Shown: piece after piece, positions 38,283 to 47,290 of the stretch | Numbering within the stretch: the stretch's first letter is position 1 | Layout of the letters: every line of letters starts with the position of its first letter | DNA from: Crocinitomicaceae bacterium | Lineage (GTDB): Bacteria; Bacteroidota; Bacteroidia; Flavobacteriales_D; Parvicellaceae | Assembly: GCA_002723085.1 (NCBI GenBank) | Contig: PBNK01000032.1 | Location: 1-56,633 of the forward strand | DNA: 56,633 bases | Direction of reading: 5' to 3' | The notes under the pieces: model-generated | Told to the model about the DNA's origin: nothing | Databases searched by the model: none | What the model saw: only the letters and a program-made list of their open reading frames with translations | Position numbers and translations under genes: made by a program

Positions 38283-39268
38283 CAATACTTAATATACGTT
38301 TCAAAATTATTATGCTCTTTTTTATACAAATCTTCCTGACTCAAAGAAGTAAAATATTCATACGTTAATTTTAGTCCTTCACTTCTACTGACTTTAGGCT
38401 GCCAATTCAACAAACTTTTTGCTTTTTTAATATTGGGTTGTCTTTTTAAAGGGTCATTTTCAGGTAGAGGTTTGTAAATCACTTTTTGTTTAGTTCCTGT
38501 TAATTTTACTATTTCTTTTGCAAACTCACTTATACTAACCTCATCAGGATTCCCAATATTCACAGGTCCTGAATAATCAGTATTCAATAATTTGTATATC
38601 CCATCAATCAGATCATCAACATAACAAAAAGATCTTGTTTGAGAACCATCTCCAAAAATAGTTAAATCTTCTCCTCTCAACGATTGACCAATAAAAGCAG
38701 GCAATACACGGCCATCATTTAGTCTCATTCTAGGGCCATAAGTATTAAAAATCCTTACAATTCTTGTGTCTAAACTATGAAAACGGTGATAAGCCATAGT
38801 CATAGATTCTTGAAAACGCTTAGCCTCATCATAAACCCCTCTTGGGCCTATTGGATTGACATTGCCAAAATATTCTTCATTTTGGGGATGAACCAATGGG
38901 TCTCCATATACTTCACTTGTTGACGCAACTAAAATAGTGGCTTTTTTTGCTTTTGCTAGACCCAATAAATTATGAGTACCTAATGACCCTACCTTTAAGG
39001 TTTGTATCGGTATTTTTAAATAATCAATAGGGCTTGCAGGCGATGCAAAATGTAAAATGTAGTCAAGATTTCCATCAACTTTAATAAATTTCGACACATC
39101 ATGATTAACAAACTCAAACCTATCTTTATCAACAAGATGTTCAATATTCTTCATAGAGCCTGTTATTAGATTATCCATAGCTATTAAATCATATCCTTCT
39201 TGATAAAAACGATCACAAAGGTGAGAACCCAAAAAACCTGCTGCTCCAGTGATTAAAACCCTTTTCAT
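38282..39268 (-). CDS. uxs: UDP-glucuronate decarboxylase (UDP-xylose synthase)
   Basis: The protein has 328 residues and is an extended SDR. The NAD motif is [16 protein letters not shown]; catalytic Tyr and Lys lie in [23 protein letters not shown] and [20 protein letters not shown] are highly typical of Uxs. It converts UDP-glucuronate, made by the preceding ugd gene, to UDP-xylose. It overlaps ugd by four bases (ATGA). Confidence 0.93.
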   Translation of the reverse strand: MKRVLITGAAGFLGSHLCDRFYQEGYDLIAMDNLITGSMKNIEHLVDKDRFEFVNHDVSKFIKVDGNLDYILHFASPASPIDYLKIPIQTLKVGSLGTHNLLGLAKAKKATILVASTSEVYGDPLVHPQNEEYFGNVNPIGPRGVYDEAKRFQESMTMAYHRFHSLDTRIVRIFNTYGPRMRLNDGRVLPAFIGQSLRGEDLTIFGDGSQTRSFCYVDDLIDGIYKLLNTDYSGPVNIGNPDEVSISEFAKEIVKLTGTKQKVIYKPLPENDPLKRQPNIKKAKSLLNWQPKVSRSEGLKLTYEYFTSLSQEDLYKKEHNNFETYIKY

Positions 39269-40587
39269 TTATTAAGATTATTAACTACTTTTCTTCCAAC
39301 ACTTTGATAATAAAATGGCTTTTGTGACATGCTATTTAAATTATATAAATTTCTTCCATCAAAAATAATTGGATGTTTCATAATTGATTTCATTTTATTA
39401 AAATCAGGATTTCTAAAAGCAGACCACTCTGTTGCAATAAGTAAGGCATCTACCCCATCAATAGCGGCATAATTAGATGGGCTAAAAGAAATTTTATTAC
39501 CTAAAATTTCTTTTACATTATCCATAGCCTCTGGATCATAGGCAACAACACTGGCACCGGCATCTAATAGTTTCTCAATTATATATATAGATGGTGCTTC
39601 CCTAATATCATCTGTTTCAGGCTTAAAAGCCAACCCCCACAAACCAAATTTCAAACCTTTTAAATCTTCTCCAAAATAGGTTTTAACTTTTTGTACTAAA
39701 CTGATTTTTTGTTGATGATTTACTTCTAAAACAGAATCAATTATTTTAAAATCATATGCTACTTTTTTTCCGGCATTAGTCAATGCTAATACATCTTTTG
39801 GGAAACAACTTCCACCAAAACCAATCCCTGGAAACAAAAATCTTTTTCCAATTCTATTATCTGTACCAATCCCTTTTCTAACCATATCTACATCCGCTCC
39901 AATCAATTCACAATAATTGGCAATTTCATTCATAAATGTAATTTTTGTTGCCAAAAAAGCATTTGCCGCATACTTGGTTAGTTCAGCAGATTTTTCATCC
40001 ATAAAAATAATAGGATTTCCTTGTCTTACAAAAGGCTGATATAATTCTTGCATCATTTGTTTAGCCTTATTACTTGATGTTCCTATAACCACACGATCTG
40101 GCTTCATAAAATCTTCAAGCGCATATCCTTCCTTTAAAAACTCTGGGTTTGAAACCACATCAAAATCAACTTTGGCATTTTTTGAAATAGCTTCATTTAC
40201 TTTTTGAGCAGTCCCAACTGGTACTGTACTTTTATCAATAATTACTTTATAATCTTTTATAATTTTACCCAGTTTATCAGCAACATTAAGGATATAGGTT
40301 AAATCTGCAGAACCATCTTCACCAGGAGGTGTAGGTAGAGCTAAAAAAATTAATTTAGAACTTTCAACTGCTTCCTCTAAATCAGTAGTAAAGAAAAGTC
40401 GATTTTGTTTAATATTTCTCTGAAAATAATTTTCTAATTGCGGCTCATATATGGGTATTTCACCATTTTTCATCATGGCTACTTTTTTTTCATCTATATC
40501 AACACAAGTTACTGTATTGCCTGTTTCAGCCAAGCAAGTTCCTGTGACTAAACCAACATACCCTGTTCCTACTACTGTAATATTCAT
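39265..40587 (-). CDS. ugd: UDP-glucose 6-dehydrogenase
   Basis: The protein has 440 residues. The N-terminal NAD motif is [19 protein letters not shown]; the catalytic Cys lies in [38 protein letters not shown] is a Ugd hallmark. It makes UDP-glucuronate for Uxs and possibly for direct polymer incorporation. It is distinct from the WbpA-like dehydrogenase in the same operon. It overlaps the aminotransferase gene by four bases. Confidence 0.96.
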   Translation of the reverse strand: MNITVVGTGYVGLVTGTCLAETGNTVTCVDIDEKKVAMMKNGEIPIYEPQLENYFQRNIKQNRLFFTTDLEEAVESSKLIFLALPTPPGEDGSADLTYILNVADKLGKIIKDYKVIIDKSTVPVGTAQKVNEAISKNAKVDFDVVSNPEFLKEGYALEDFMKPDRVVIGTSSNKAKQMMQELYQPFVRQGNPIIFMDEKSAELTKYAANAFLATKITFMNEIANYCELIGADVDMVRKGIGTDNRIGKRFLFPGIGFGGSCFPKDVLALTNAGKKVAYDFKIIDSVLEVNHQQKISLVQKVKTYFGEDLKGLKFGLWGLAFKPETDDIREAPSIYIIEKLLDAGASVVAYDPEAMDNVKEILGNKISFSPSNYAAIDGVDALLIATEWSAFRNPDFNKMKSIMKHPIIFDGRNLYNLNSMSQKPFYYQSVGRKVVNNLNK

Positions 40588-41711
40588 TTGTTTAAAAATT
40601 CTTTAACTGTTGATACAATATAATTTAATTGTTCAGGTTTTAATTCGGTATGCATAGGCAAGGAAAAAACTCTTGAAGTAAGCCATTCAGTTGTAGCTAA
40701 ATCACCTGAAGATGTTTCTAAATCAGAAAACATTTTTTGTTTATGAGCTGGAACTGGGTAATATATCATGGCTGGTATAGATTTGCTTGATAAATAAGAG
40801 ACTATTTCATCTCTACTAAATTCATCAGAAAGCTGCAATGTATATTGATGAAAAACATGATTAGAGTGTGAAGACCTAAAAGGTGTTTTTAAAGCGATTT
40901 CATCTTTAAATGCATTATCATAAAAAAGAGCAGCTTTATTTCTCCTAAAAATGTAATTATCCAATTCTTTTAATTTTATTCTAAGCACAGCTGCCTGAAC
41001 AGCATCTAATCTAGAATTACATCCAACTCTATCGTGATAATAACGTTTACTTTGACCATGATTGGCAATCATTCTCAACTGTACTGCCAACTCATCATCA
41101 TTCGTGCAAATTGCACCTCCATCACCATAACATCCTAAATTTTTAGAAGGAAAAAAACTAGTACATCCAATATGTCCTATTGTTCCCGTTTTTTTCAGTT
41201 CATTATTCAATTTGTAGTCACAACCAATAGCTTGAGCATTATCTTCAACTACAAAAAGATTGTTTTCATCTGCAATTTTCATAATTGTTTGCATTTCGCA
41301 TGCTTGACCATACAAATGAACAGGTACAATAGCTTTAGTTTTCGGAGTAATTGCTTTTTCAATTGCAGAAGGAGAAATATTAAAAGTATCCGGATCGCAA
41401 TCCACAAAAACAGGTTTTAACCCCAACAAACCAATTACCTCAGTAGTAGCTATGTAAGTGTATGATGGAGTAATTACTTCATCACCAGGCTTTAAGCCCA
41501 ATGCCATCATTGATATTTGCAAAGCATCTGTGCCGTTTCCACAAGTAATAACGTGTTTGACTCCTAAATAATTTGCCAATTCTTTTTGAAAAGCTTTAAC
41601 TTCAGGACCATTAATAAACTTTGTAGATGAAATAACATTCATTATGGCATCATCAATTAATGGTTTTATTGAAGCATATTGACCTTTTAAGTCAACCATT
41701 TGTATATCCAT
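40584..41711 (-). CDS. wbpE: DegT/DnrJ/EryC1/StrS aminotransferase, WbpE/WlbC-like
   Basis: The protein has 375 residues from ATG 41709-41711 (MDIQMVDLKGQYASIKPLID); a TTG four codons upstream is disregarded. PLP-binding features are CGNGTDALQISMMALGLKPG, VVEDNAQAIGCD with the ring-stacking Asp, and SFFPSKNLGCYGDGGAI with the Schiff-base Lys. In the Wbp pathway it installs the 3-amino group on the sugar. It is the first gene of the operon, followed by ugd with an ATGA overlap. Confidence 0.92.
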   Translation of the reverse strand: MDIQMVDLKGQYASIKPLIDDAIMNVISSTKFINGPEVKAFQKELANYLGVKHVITCGNGTDALQISMMALGLKPGDEVITPSYTYIATTEVIGLLGLKPVFVDCDPDTFNISPSAIEKAITPKTKAIVPVHLYGQACEMQTIMKIADENNLFVVEDNAQAIGCDYKLNNELKKTGTIGHIGCTSFFPSKNLGCYGDGGAICTNDDELAVQLRMIANHGQSKRYYHDRVGCNSRLDAVQAAVLRIKLKELDNYIFRRNKAALFYDNAFKDEIALKTPFRSSHSNHVFHQYTLQLSDEFSRDEIVSYLSSKSIPAMIYYPVPAHKQKMFSDLETSSGDLATTEWLTSRVFSLPMHTELKPEQLNYIVSTVKEFLNK

Positions 41712-41714
41712 GTC

Positions 41715-41742
41715 TTGTGGCAAAATATATTTTTTATTTTTG
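41715..41742 (+). promoter_or_regulatory. Promoter of the outer-membrane-protein/waaA pair
   Basis: TTG (41715-41717), 17 bases, then TATTTTTG (41735-41742) fits TTG-N17-TAnnTTTG. Transcription near 41746 would leave a leader of about 68 bases before the TTG start at 41814. The -33 element lies 4 bases beyond the start codon of the divergent aminotransferase gene, so the two promoters would be very close. Confidence 0.5.
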
Positions 41743-41813
41743 GACTTGCGAATATAGTTATTACATTCCTTTTAAACCAATAGTATTATCTGAATTTAAT
41801 AAAATGAACTACT

Positions 41814-42581
41814 TTGAAAAAATCAATTAAAAATAGAATTCAAATCTCGATAATTTTTTTGCTTTTTATTCATCTTAATATAAAAGGACAAAATGTTAGG
41901 GACTCAATTATTTTTACTCCACTCATGAAAATTAATTATGCTTTTCAAGTTCCTGGTGCTGATTTAGCAGAAAAATACGGATGGAACAATAATATAGGAG
42001 CATCATTTGGATATAAATCCAAAACTAACTCAACAATTGAAATAGTAGGGAATTTTATTCATGGTAATCAAGTTAAAACTATTCAAGTAATTAATCCCCT
42101 TCAGAACCAACAAGGCTGGATAATTAATCAACAAGGTGAAGAAAGCAGACTTCTTTTATTTCAAAGAGGGTATAATCTTGGCATTAATTTAGGGAAAATT
42201 ATTCCATTAATTGGTCCAAATAAAAATTCTGGAATTCACATTAAAATTGGAACTGGATGGCTTTATCATAAAATAAGAATTGAAAATGAGAATAATTTAA
42301 TTCCACAACTTTCTAAAGAAAATCTTGTTTTTTATGACAGAATGTCAATGGGTGGATATATTAGTCAATATATCGGCTACAACCACATGAGTAATGATCA
42401 CCTTGTCAACTTTTCAATTGGTTTTGAATTTATGCAGGGCATCACAAGAGGAATGCGTGACTATCAAATAGATTTAATGGGGCCTTACAAAGAGCAAAAT
42501 TTAGATTTTTTATCAGCTATTCGTATTGGCTGGATTTTCCCAATATTTAGACAATCCCCAAATGATTTCTACTATAATTAA
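41814..42581 (+). CDS. Predicted outer-membrane beta-barrel protein (TTG start)
   Basis: The protein has 255 residues from TTG 41814. A signal peptide (about 1-26, hydrophobic core ISIIFLLFIHLNI, ending GQN) is followed by alternating amphipathic strands such as NNIGASFGYKSKTNSTIEIV and SGIHIKIGTGWLYHKIRI, ending with aromatic YYN, as expected for a barrel of 10-12 strands. The family has no name that I recognise. It is linked to waaA by a one-base overlap, suggesting a link to lipopolysaccharide or the outer membrane. Confidence 0.8.
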   Translation: MKKSIKNRIQISIIFLLFIHLNIKGQNVRDSIIFTPLMKINYAFQVPGADLAEKYGWNNNIGASFGYKSKTNSTIEIVGNFIHGNQVKTIQVINPLQNQQGWIINQQGEESRLLLFQRGYNLGINLGKIIPLIGPNKNSGIHIKIGTGWLYHKIRIENENNLIPQLSKENLVFYDRMSMGGYISQYIGYNHMSNDHLVNFSIGFEFMQGITRGMRDYQIDLMGPYKEQNLDFLSAIRIGWIFPIFRQSPNDFYYN

Positions 42582-43804
42582 TGAGTAAATTAATCTATAA
42601 TATTGGAGTTATATTTTTATATATAACTATAAAAATTTCTGCTTCACTTAATTCCGCTAAAGCCAAAAATTGGATTTATGGCAGACAAAACTGGAAAAAC
42701 TCAATTAATAGAATTAATAAAACTAAATCATCGATATGGATTCACGCTGCTTCTCACGGAGAAGGATTAATGGCAATCCCATTAATAAAAAAATTATCAT
42801 TAGAATACCCTAAAAAAAACATTATAATTTCATTTTTTAGCCCTTCTGGTTTTATAAATTTCAATTACCAACATGAAAATTTAATTAAATTATATCTTCC
42901 TATTGATTATAAAAAAAATGCTGAATTTATTTTAAAAACCATTCAACCTGAAATTTTAATTTTTGTAAAATATGATTTTTGGTTTAACCTAATAACTACT
43001 GCTCAAGAATTAAAAATTCCAACCCTTTGTTTTTCAACAAAGGTTGAAATGAATAAGTGGTATCTAAAATCATTTTGGAAGTGGCAAAATAAATCTCTTA
43101 AACAACTTTCATCCATTCTTACTGTTGATAAAAAATCACACCTAAATTTAAAAGAAAAAGGATTTTTAAATTCAGGAATTTGTGGAGATACTAGATATGA
43201 TCAAATTAATTTAAACCCCAACAAAAATTTATCTTTAGAAATATTAAAACCATGCATTATTATTGGTTCATCTTGGGAGAAAGAGGAAAAAGCAGTTAAA
43301 AATATAATTGAAGAACTTAATGAATTTCAAATTATTATTGCTCCTCATGATATTAGCAGTAAAAGAATACTAGAATTAACTTCTTTATTTGGAAATAAAT
43401 GCAAATTGTATTCTGAAATCAGCAATTCTATTCCTAATGTTTTAATTATTGATAACATTGGAATTTTAGCTGATTTGTATGAATTGAGTAATATTGCAAT
43501 AATTGGAGGTGGTTTTAGTGGAAAACTTCACAATATTATTGAGCCAGCAGCCAAAGGAAATCACATTCTTTTTGGGCCTAATATCGATAAATTTCCTGAA
43601 GCAAAAGAGATGGTTAACAAAGGATTAGCTAATATTTTTAACAACAGTCAAGAACTTCTTTTTCTGATTAAAAATCATAAAGATTTTTCTTCAGAAAACT
43701 CCAAAAAACACATTCTAAATAAACAAGGGGCTACAAATATTGTATTTGAAAAATGCAAAGAATTAATGTCTTATTCTAATATTTCAGCATCTTCAAGAAT
43801 ATAA
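42581..43804 (+). CDS. waaA: 3-deoxy-D-manno-octulosonic acid transferase
   Basis: The protein has 407 residues. A short N-terminal membrane anchor (IGVIFLYITIKISASL) precedes the GT30 N-domain with WIHAASHGEGLMAIPLIKKL, which carries the conserved acidic residue, and the C-domain with LYELSNIAIIGGGFSGKLHN and EPAAKGNHILFGPNI. It adds Kdo to lipid A at the inner-membrane face. The ATG overlaps the previous stop (TAATG). Its last 34 bases overlap the convergent gene at 43771. Confidence 0.94.
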   Translation: MSKLIYNIGVIFLYITIKISASLNSAKAKNWIYGRQNWKNSINRINKTKSSIWIHAASHGEGLMAIPLIKKLSLEYPKKNIIISFFSPSGFINFNYQHENLIKLYLPIDYKKNAEFILKTIQPEILIFVKYDFWFNLITTAQELKIPTLCFSTKVEMNKWYLKSFWKWQNKSLKQLSSILTVDKKSHLNLKEKGFLNSGICGDTRYDQINLNPNKNLSLEILKPCIIIGSSWEKEEKAVKNIIEELNEFQIIIAPHDISSKRILELTSLFGNKCKLYSEISNSIPNVLIIDNIGILADLYELSNIAIIGGGFSGKLHNIIEPAAKGNHILFGPNIDKFPEAKEMVNKGLANIFNNSQELLFLIKNHKDFSSENSKKHILNKQGATNIVFEKCKELMSYSNISASSRI

Positions 43805-44208
43805 TTAAGTTGATAGATGTCATCCACATTTAACTTTAACCTGCCTTTATAAGTGATAATCTGATCCATTCTTAACCCTTCGTATTTTTTTACCATTTGA
43901 ATTTCCATTACAGATTCAGGGCCTGCTTGTCCGCAAAAGAAACACGAACTATATGGGTTTGCAGACAAAACATAATAATCTTGAACGATATCAACAGGAA
44001 TAATAAACCCTTTGATTTGAACTTCTTTTCCATCTAAAGCTCTAATCGCTTTTGAAAATTTTGGAACCATATAATAGGCTTGAAATTCATCAGACCATAC
44101 TTCATCGAACTCTACATTTTTAAGTAAATCCCAGGTTATTATATTCTGAGATTTAACTGAACTAAACAGCCCAGTTAGCATAAAAAATAATATTATTAAT
44201 CTTTTCAT
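43771..44208 (-). CDS. Small periplasmic protein with CxxC motif, DUF3299-like
   Basis: The protein has 145 residues. A signal peptide (about 1-20, ending SVKSQ) precedes a single domain with LDGKEVQIKGFIIPVDI and a PYSSCFFCGQAGPESV motif (C89, C92) followed by a short beta-rich tail. The GFIIP segment resembles DUF3299 proteins. The CxxC could bind metal or be redox-active. It is the last gene of an operon with a His-rich permease and an ABC ATPase (3-base gap), so a metal-handling accessory role is inferred. Confidence 0.75.
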   Translation of the reverse strand: MKRLIILFFMLTGLFSSVKSQNIITWDLLKNVEFDEVWSDEFQAYYMVPKFSKAIRALDGKEVQIKGFIIPVDIVQDYYVLSANPYSSCFFCGQAGPESVMEIQMVKKYEGLRMDQIITYKGRLKLNVDDIYQLNYILEDAEILE

Positions 44209-44211
44209 TAT

Positions 44212-45540
44212 TTAGCCTTTAGATAATGTATTTGCAATGTCAGTACGATAAGCCCTAATAGCAGGATAAAGTGCCGAAATAAAACCAATGCTTAATGCAA
44301 TCAATAAATAATTAAACTCTGAAGTTAAAAATAACCAACCTGAAAATTCATATTGATATTCATACTCCATCCAACTAGCAACAATTTCCATACCAATATG
44401 GCTTAAAATCAATGACAACACAAAACCCAAAAGGGAAAGTAAAACCCCTTCAAACAAAATTGAACTCAACACTTTTAATCTTGATGCACCCATAACCCTC
44501 ATTAGGGCTATTTCATATTTTCTAGCACTGAGAGAATTTAAAAGACCTATAAAAACACTAAACATGGCTATTATAGTAATTAAATAAGCTATTCCCACAA
44601 CAATAGAAACAAAAGGGGATAGTTTACTTTTTAATAATGCAATTTCTGGAGCAGGATCGACAGCCATAATCCCTGGTTGTTTATTTGCATTATTTAAAAT
44701 AGAGACCTTAGCACCTCCTTTAAGATTTGGAAATAAAATTGCAGTTACTTCTTTATCTTTTGGATTAATGGTTTCTAAAATTTCATCAACACTATTATTG
44801 TCATGATCATGAAGGTCATGTGATTTTTTGTGATTATGTTCGTGATTATTATGTATATGGTTTTCTTCTTGATGATGTCTTTTTTCTGAATGTCCAATTG
44901 AGTATTCAGAATCCTCACTATGTCCAGCATGCATAATCCAAACTGTCTCTATTGGAGTAAGAATTAGGTTATCTAATACTGTCCCATTTTTTTTCAAAAC
45001 TCCAACTACTTTATATTTGAAATTATCATGATGGTGCAATACTTCGTCTTCCATCCCATGTCCACCAACAAATTCACCACCAATTGTAAGATTTAATTTT
45101 TTTGCAACATTATATCCTACTGTGGCTTCTAGTGGTTTAGAAAAAATATGACCAGATTCAATTTCTCCATTATATAAGTGTATATAACCCTTATGAGTTC
45201 CAACAATTCTCACCCTTTTGTAAGAATCCCCCATTGATATAGGAATCATTTTTTTTATGGTTTTATTTTGTTTTAGCAATTTGTAAAATCCATAATTAAT
45301 GTTCCCGGTAGGATTACCAATTTGAAAAACACTGCTAAGTATCAAATCAATTCTACTTCCTTTTGCTCCAATTACCAATTTAACATCCTTTCCTGTGCTT
45401 TCAATATTTTTTGTGAGCTGATAATCCGTTAATTCCAAAACAATGGCAGTGCTTAATCCAGTGGCTAATAAAATAACAGAAAGTATACTAGATAATGGAC
45501 GTCCAATAACATTTCTAAAACTTAACTTAAACAAATTCAT
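44212..45540 (-). CDS. FtsX/MacB-type ABC permease with histidine-rich periplasmic loop
   Basis: The protein has 442 residues. One N-terminal helix (about 17-38), a periplasmic domain, then three C-terminal helices (about 310-335, 360-390, 405-430) form the MacB/LolCE/FtsX topology. Within the periplasmic domain, residues 204-246 contain 13 histidines in 43 residues, including RHHQEENHIHNNHEHNH, with more at H161 and H169-H171. The loop looks like a metal-binding sensor or chelator. It overlaps the ATPase gene by four bases. The substrate is not established; zinc is the leading candidate. Confidence 0.88.
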   Translation of the reverse strand: MNLFKLSFRNVIGRPLSSILSVILLATGLSTAIVLELTDYQLTKNIESTGKDVKLVIGAKGSRIDLILSSVFQIGNPTGNINYGFYKLLKQNKTIKKMIPISMGDSYKRVRIVGTHKGYIHLYNGEIESGHIFSKPLEATVGYNVAKKLNLTIGGEFVGGHGMEDEVLHHHDNFKYKVVGVLKKNGTVLDNLILTPIETVWIMHAGHSEDSEYSIGHSEKRHHQEENHIHNNHEHNHKKSHDLHDHDNNSVDEILETINPKDKEVTAILFPNLKGGAKVSILNNANKQPGIMAVDPAPEIALLKSKLSPFVSIVVGIAYLITIIAMFSVFIGLLNSLSARKYEIALMRVMGASRLKVLSSILFEGVLLSLLGFVLSLILSHIGMEIVASWMEYEYQYEFSGWLFLTSEFNYLLIALSIGFISALYPAIRAYRTDIANTLSKG

Positions 45541-46163
45541 ATCTCTACTCTCCTTTCAAATCGATCTTTTAACCTTTTGTCATGTGTTACTATAAGTAAA
45601 GTAGCGTCCACTTCATTGGCTAAGTTTGTCATTAAATCAATTACATTATTGCATGAACTATCGTCTAATGCTGAAGTAGGCTCATCAGCTAAAATAATTT
45701 TAGGAGCATTTAATAATCCTCTAACAATTGAAACTCTTTGTTTTTCCCCTTCACTTAATTCTGATATTTTAGCATTTAATTTATTATTTAATCCAACTTT
45801 TTCCATTAAAGAAATGGCATCATTTTTTTTATTTTTTAAACCCGCACAAAATTGACTCATCAATAAATTATCCAATACGTTTAATGATTTTATAAAATGA
45901 GGCGTTTGAAAAATGAAACCTAAATTATTCCCTCTGAAAGAATCTAATGATGATTTTTTTAAAGAAAAAATATCCGTTTCAGAAATCAAAACATTGCCTG
46001 TTTTAGGTTGTAATATTCCTCCCAATATGTTCAATAAACTTGTTTTCCCTGATCCACTTTCACCAATAATTAAGTGATGTTCTCCTTTTTTAATTCTTAA
46101 ATCCGGAAATTCAATGGTTTTTAAAGGGTAGGATATTGATAAGCCAGAAGCGGATAAAATCAT
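45537..46163 (-). CDS. ABC transporter ATP-binding protein, LolD/MacB-like
   Basis: The protein has 208 residues. Walker A is IIGESGSGKTSLLNI, the signature LSEGEKQRVSIVRGL, Walker B ILADEPTSALDDSS, and the H-loop VTHDKRLKDR. It is a compact ATPase of the MacB/LolD/FtsE type and pairs with the permease that follows. It overlaps lgt by four bases (ATGA). Confidence 0.93.
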   Translation of the reverse strand: MILSASGLSISYPLKTIEFPDLRIKKGEHHLIIGESGSGKTSLLNILGGILQPKTGNVLISETDIFSLKKSSLDSFRGNNLGFIFQTPHFIKSLNVLDNLLMSQFCAGLKNKKNDAISLMEKVGLNNKLNAKISELSEGEKQRVSIVRGLLNAPKIILADEPTSALDDSSCNNVIDLMTNLANEVDATLLIVTHDKRLKDRFERRVEI

Positions 46164-47209
46164 ATTTTTTTAGCTTTAAAAATGAAAAAACCACCAATTA
46201 AAATACAAGGAATACTTAACCATTGCCCCATATTTAAAACAGACATATCATCAATTGTCTGATGTTCTTTAAGAAATTCTATAAAAAATCTAGCAGAAAA
46301 AAGCATGACAAGAAACACTCCAAATAATCGGCCTTGATATAAATCCCAATTCCATTTCCAATGACCTAAAAACAATATTATAAAAATGAACCAATAGGAA
46401 AGTGCTTCTAATACTTGAGTTGGTGCCCTAGGAATAATATAAACTGGAATTGAAAGTTTATTATTAGTTATCTCCCAATTTTTTAAGGTTAAGCTATCAG
46501 TAAAAAAATAAGATTCACTATTTATGTTTTCAAAATTAAATTTTCCATGGATGGTATCAATATATGACCTGACTGAGTATAAACTTAAATCTATATTCGA
46601 AGGAAAATTAATATTGCATATGGGGTAATTAAAATTATCAATCATTTCTGATTTACCAGTATTTTCAAACTCTATTCCATCAATCCCCAATTTTTGTTTT
46701 GATAAAAACTCATAAAAAATACCGTATTTGCTTTCAGTTTTTTCACCAATAATTTCAGAGTTCATCAAATTTCCCATTCGAATAAACCCAGCAGCCAAAG
46801 CCACCGCAATGACCAGTTTATCTAATGACCAAAAAATGTGTTTCTTAGTGATTTTTCTAGAATATAGATACATGGCTACAACTAAGGCAATTGCAGCCCC
46901 ATGACTAGCTAACCCCCCTTTCCAAACCATAAAAATTTCTAATGGATTTTTTAAATAATAAGCTGGTTCATAAAATAAAACATGTCCTAATCTGGCTCCA
47001 ATAATAGTTCCAAAGACTGCGTAAACTAAAAGTTTATCCATCCATTCAATAGGAGCTCCTTCTTTTAAATATATTTTTTTAACTATTATGAAGCCCAGAA
47101 TGAAGGATAGTGCAAAAAACAAACTATAATACCTCAAAGTAATAAAGCCTTCATATAAATTAGGAGAAACATCCCAAGAAATATATAATAATGAATCTAT
47201 TGATATCAT
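46160..47209 (-). CDS. lgt: Prolipoprotein diacylglyceryl transferase with a long periplasmic insert
   Basis: The protein has 349 residues; E. coli Lgt has 291. It moves a diacylglyceryl group from phosphatidylglycerol to the lipobox Cys at the inner membrane. The essential His is H103 (WKGGLASHGAAIAL) and the signature is GFIRMGNLMNSEIIG. Residues about 160-258 form a long soluble insert between helices. The usual HPxQLYE motif reads RAPTQVLEAL, with His and Tyr replaced. It is the first gene of the ABC operon; the link to metal transport is unclear. Confidence 0.93.
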   Translation of the reverse strand: MISIDSLLYISWDVSPNLYEGFITLRYYSLFFALSFILGFIIVKKIYLKEGAPIEWMDKLLVYAVFGTIIGARLGHVLFYEPAYYLKNPLEIFMVWKGGLASHGAAIALVVAMYLYSRKITKKHIFWSLDKLVIAVALAAGFIRMGNLMNSEIIGEKTESKYGIFYEFLSKQKLGIDGIEFENTGKSEMIDNFNYPICNINFPSNIDLSLYSVRSYIDTIHGKFNFENINSESYFFTDSLTLKNWEITNNKLSIPVYIIPRAPTQVLEALSYWFIFIILFLGHWKWNWDLYQGRLFGVFLVMLFSARFFIEFLKEHQTIDDMSVLNMGQWLSIPCILIGGFFIFKAKKI

Positions 47210-47216
47210 AAACCAA

Positions 47217-47224
47217 CAAATTTA
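47217..47224 (-). promoter_or_regulatory. -7 box just before lgt
   Basis: On the minus strand this is TAAATTTG, an exact TAnnTTTG match ending 7 bases before the ATG. No proper -33 TTG is seen. A very short or absent leader is predicted. Confidence 0.4.
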
Positions 47225-47255
47225 ATATTTCATTTGGCATTTAATATATAATAGG

Positions 47256-47286
47256 TTGTTTAATCTATGTACTATGATTACTTTTG
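47256..47286 (+). promoter_or_regulatory. Promoter of the MBL-rhodanese/thioredoxin pair
   Basis: TTG (47256-47258), 20 bases, then TACTTTTG (47279-47286), a full Bacteroidota promoter match. The -7 box ends 4 bases before ATG 47291, so the mRNA would be leaderless or nearly so. It also shows that the in-frame ATG at 47267 lies inside the promoter and is not the start. Confidence 0.65.
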
Positions 47287-47290
47287 CACC

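Noticed and set aside
45577-45855. 92-codon plus-strand frame opposite the LolD-like ATPase.
   Set aside because: The minus-strand frame holds all ABC motifs; the plus frame has none.
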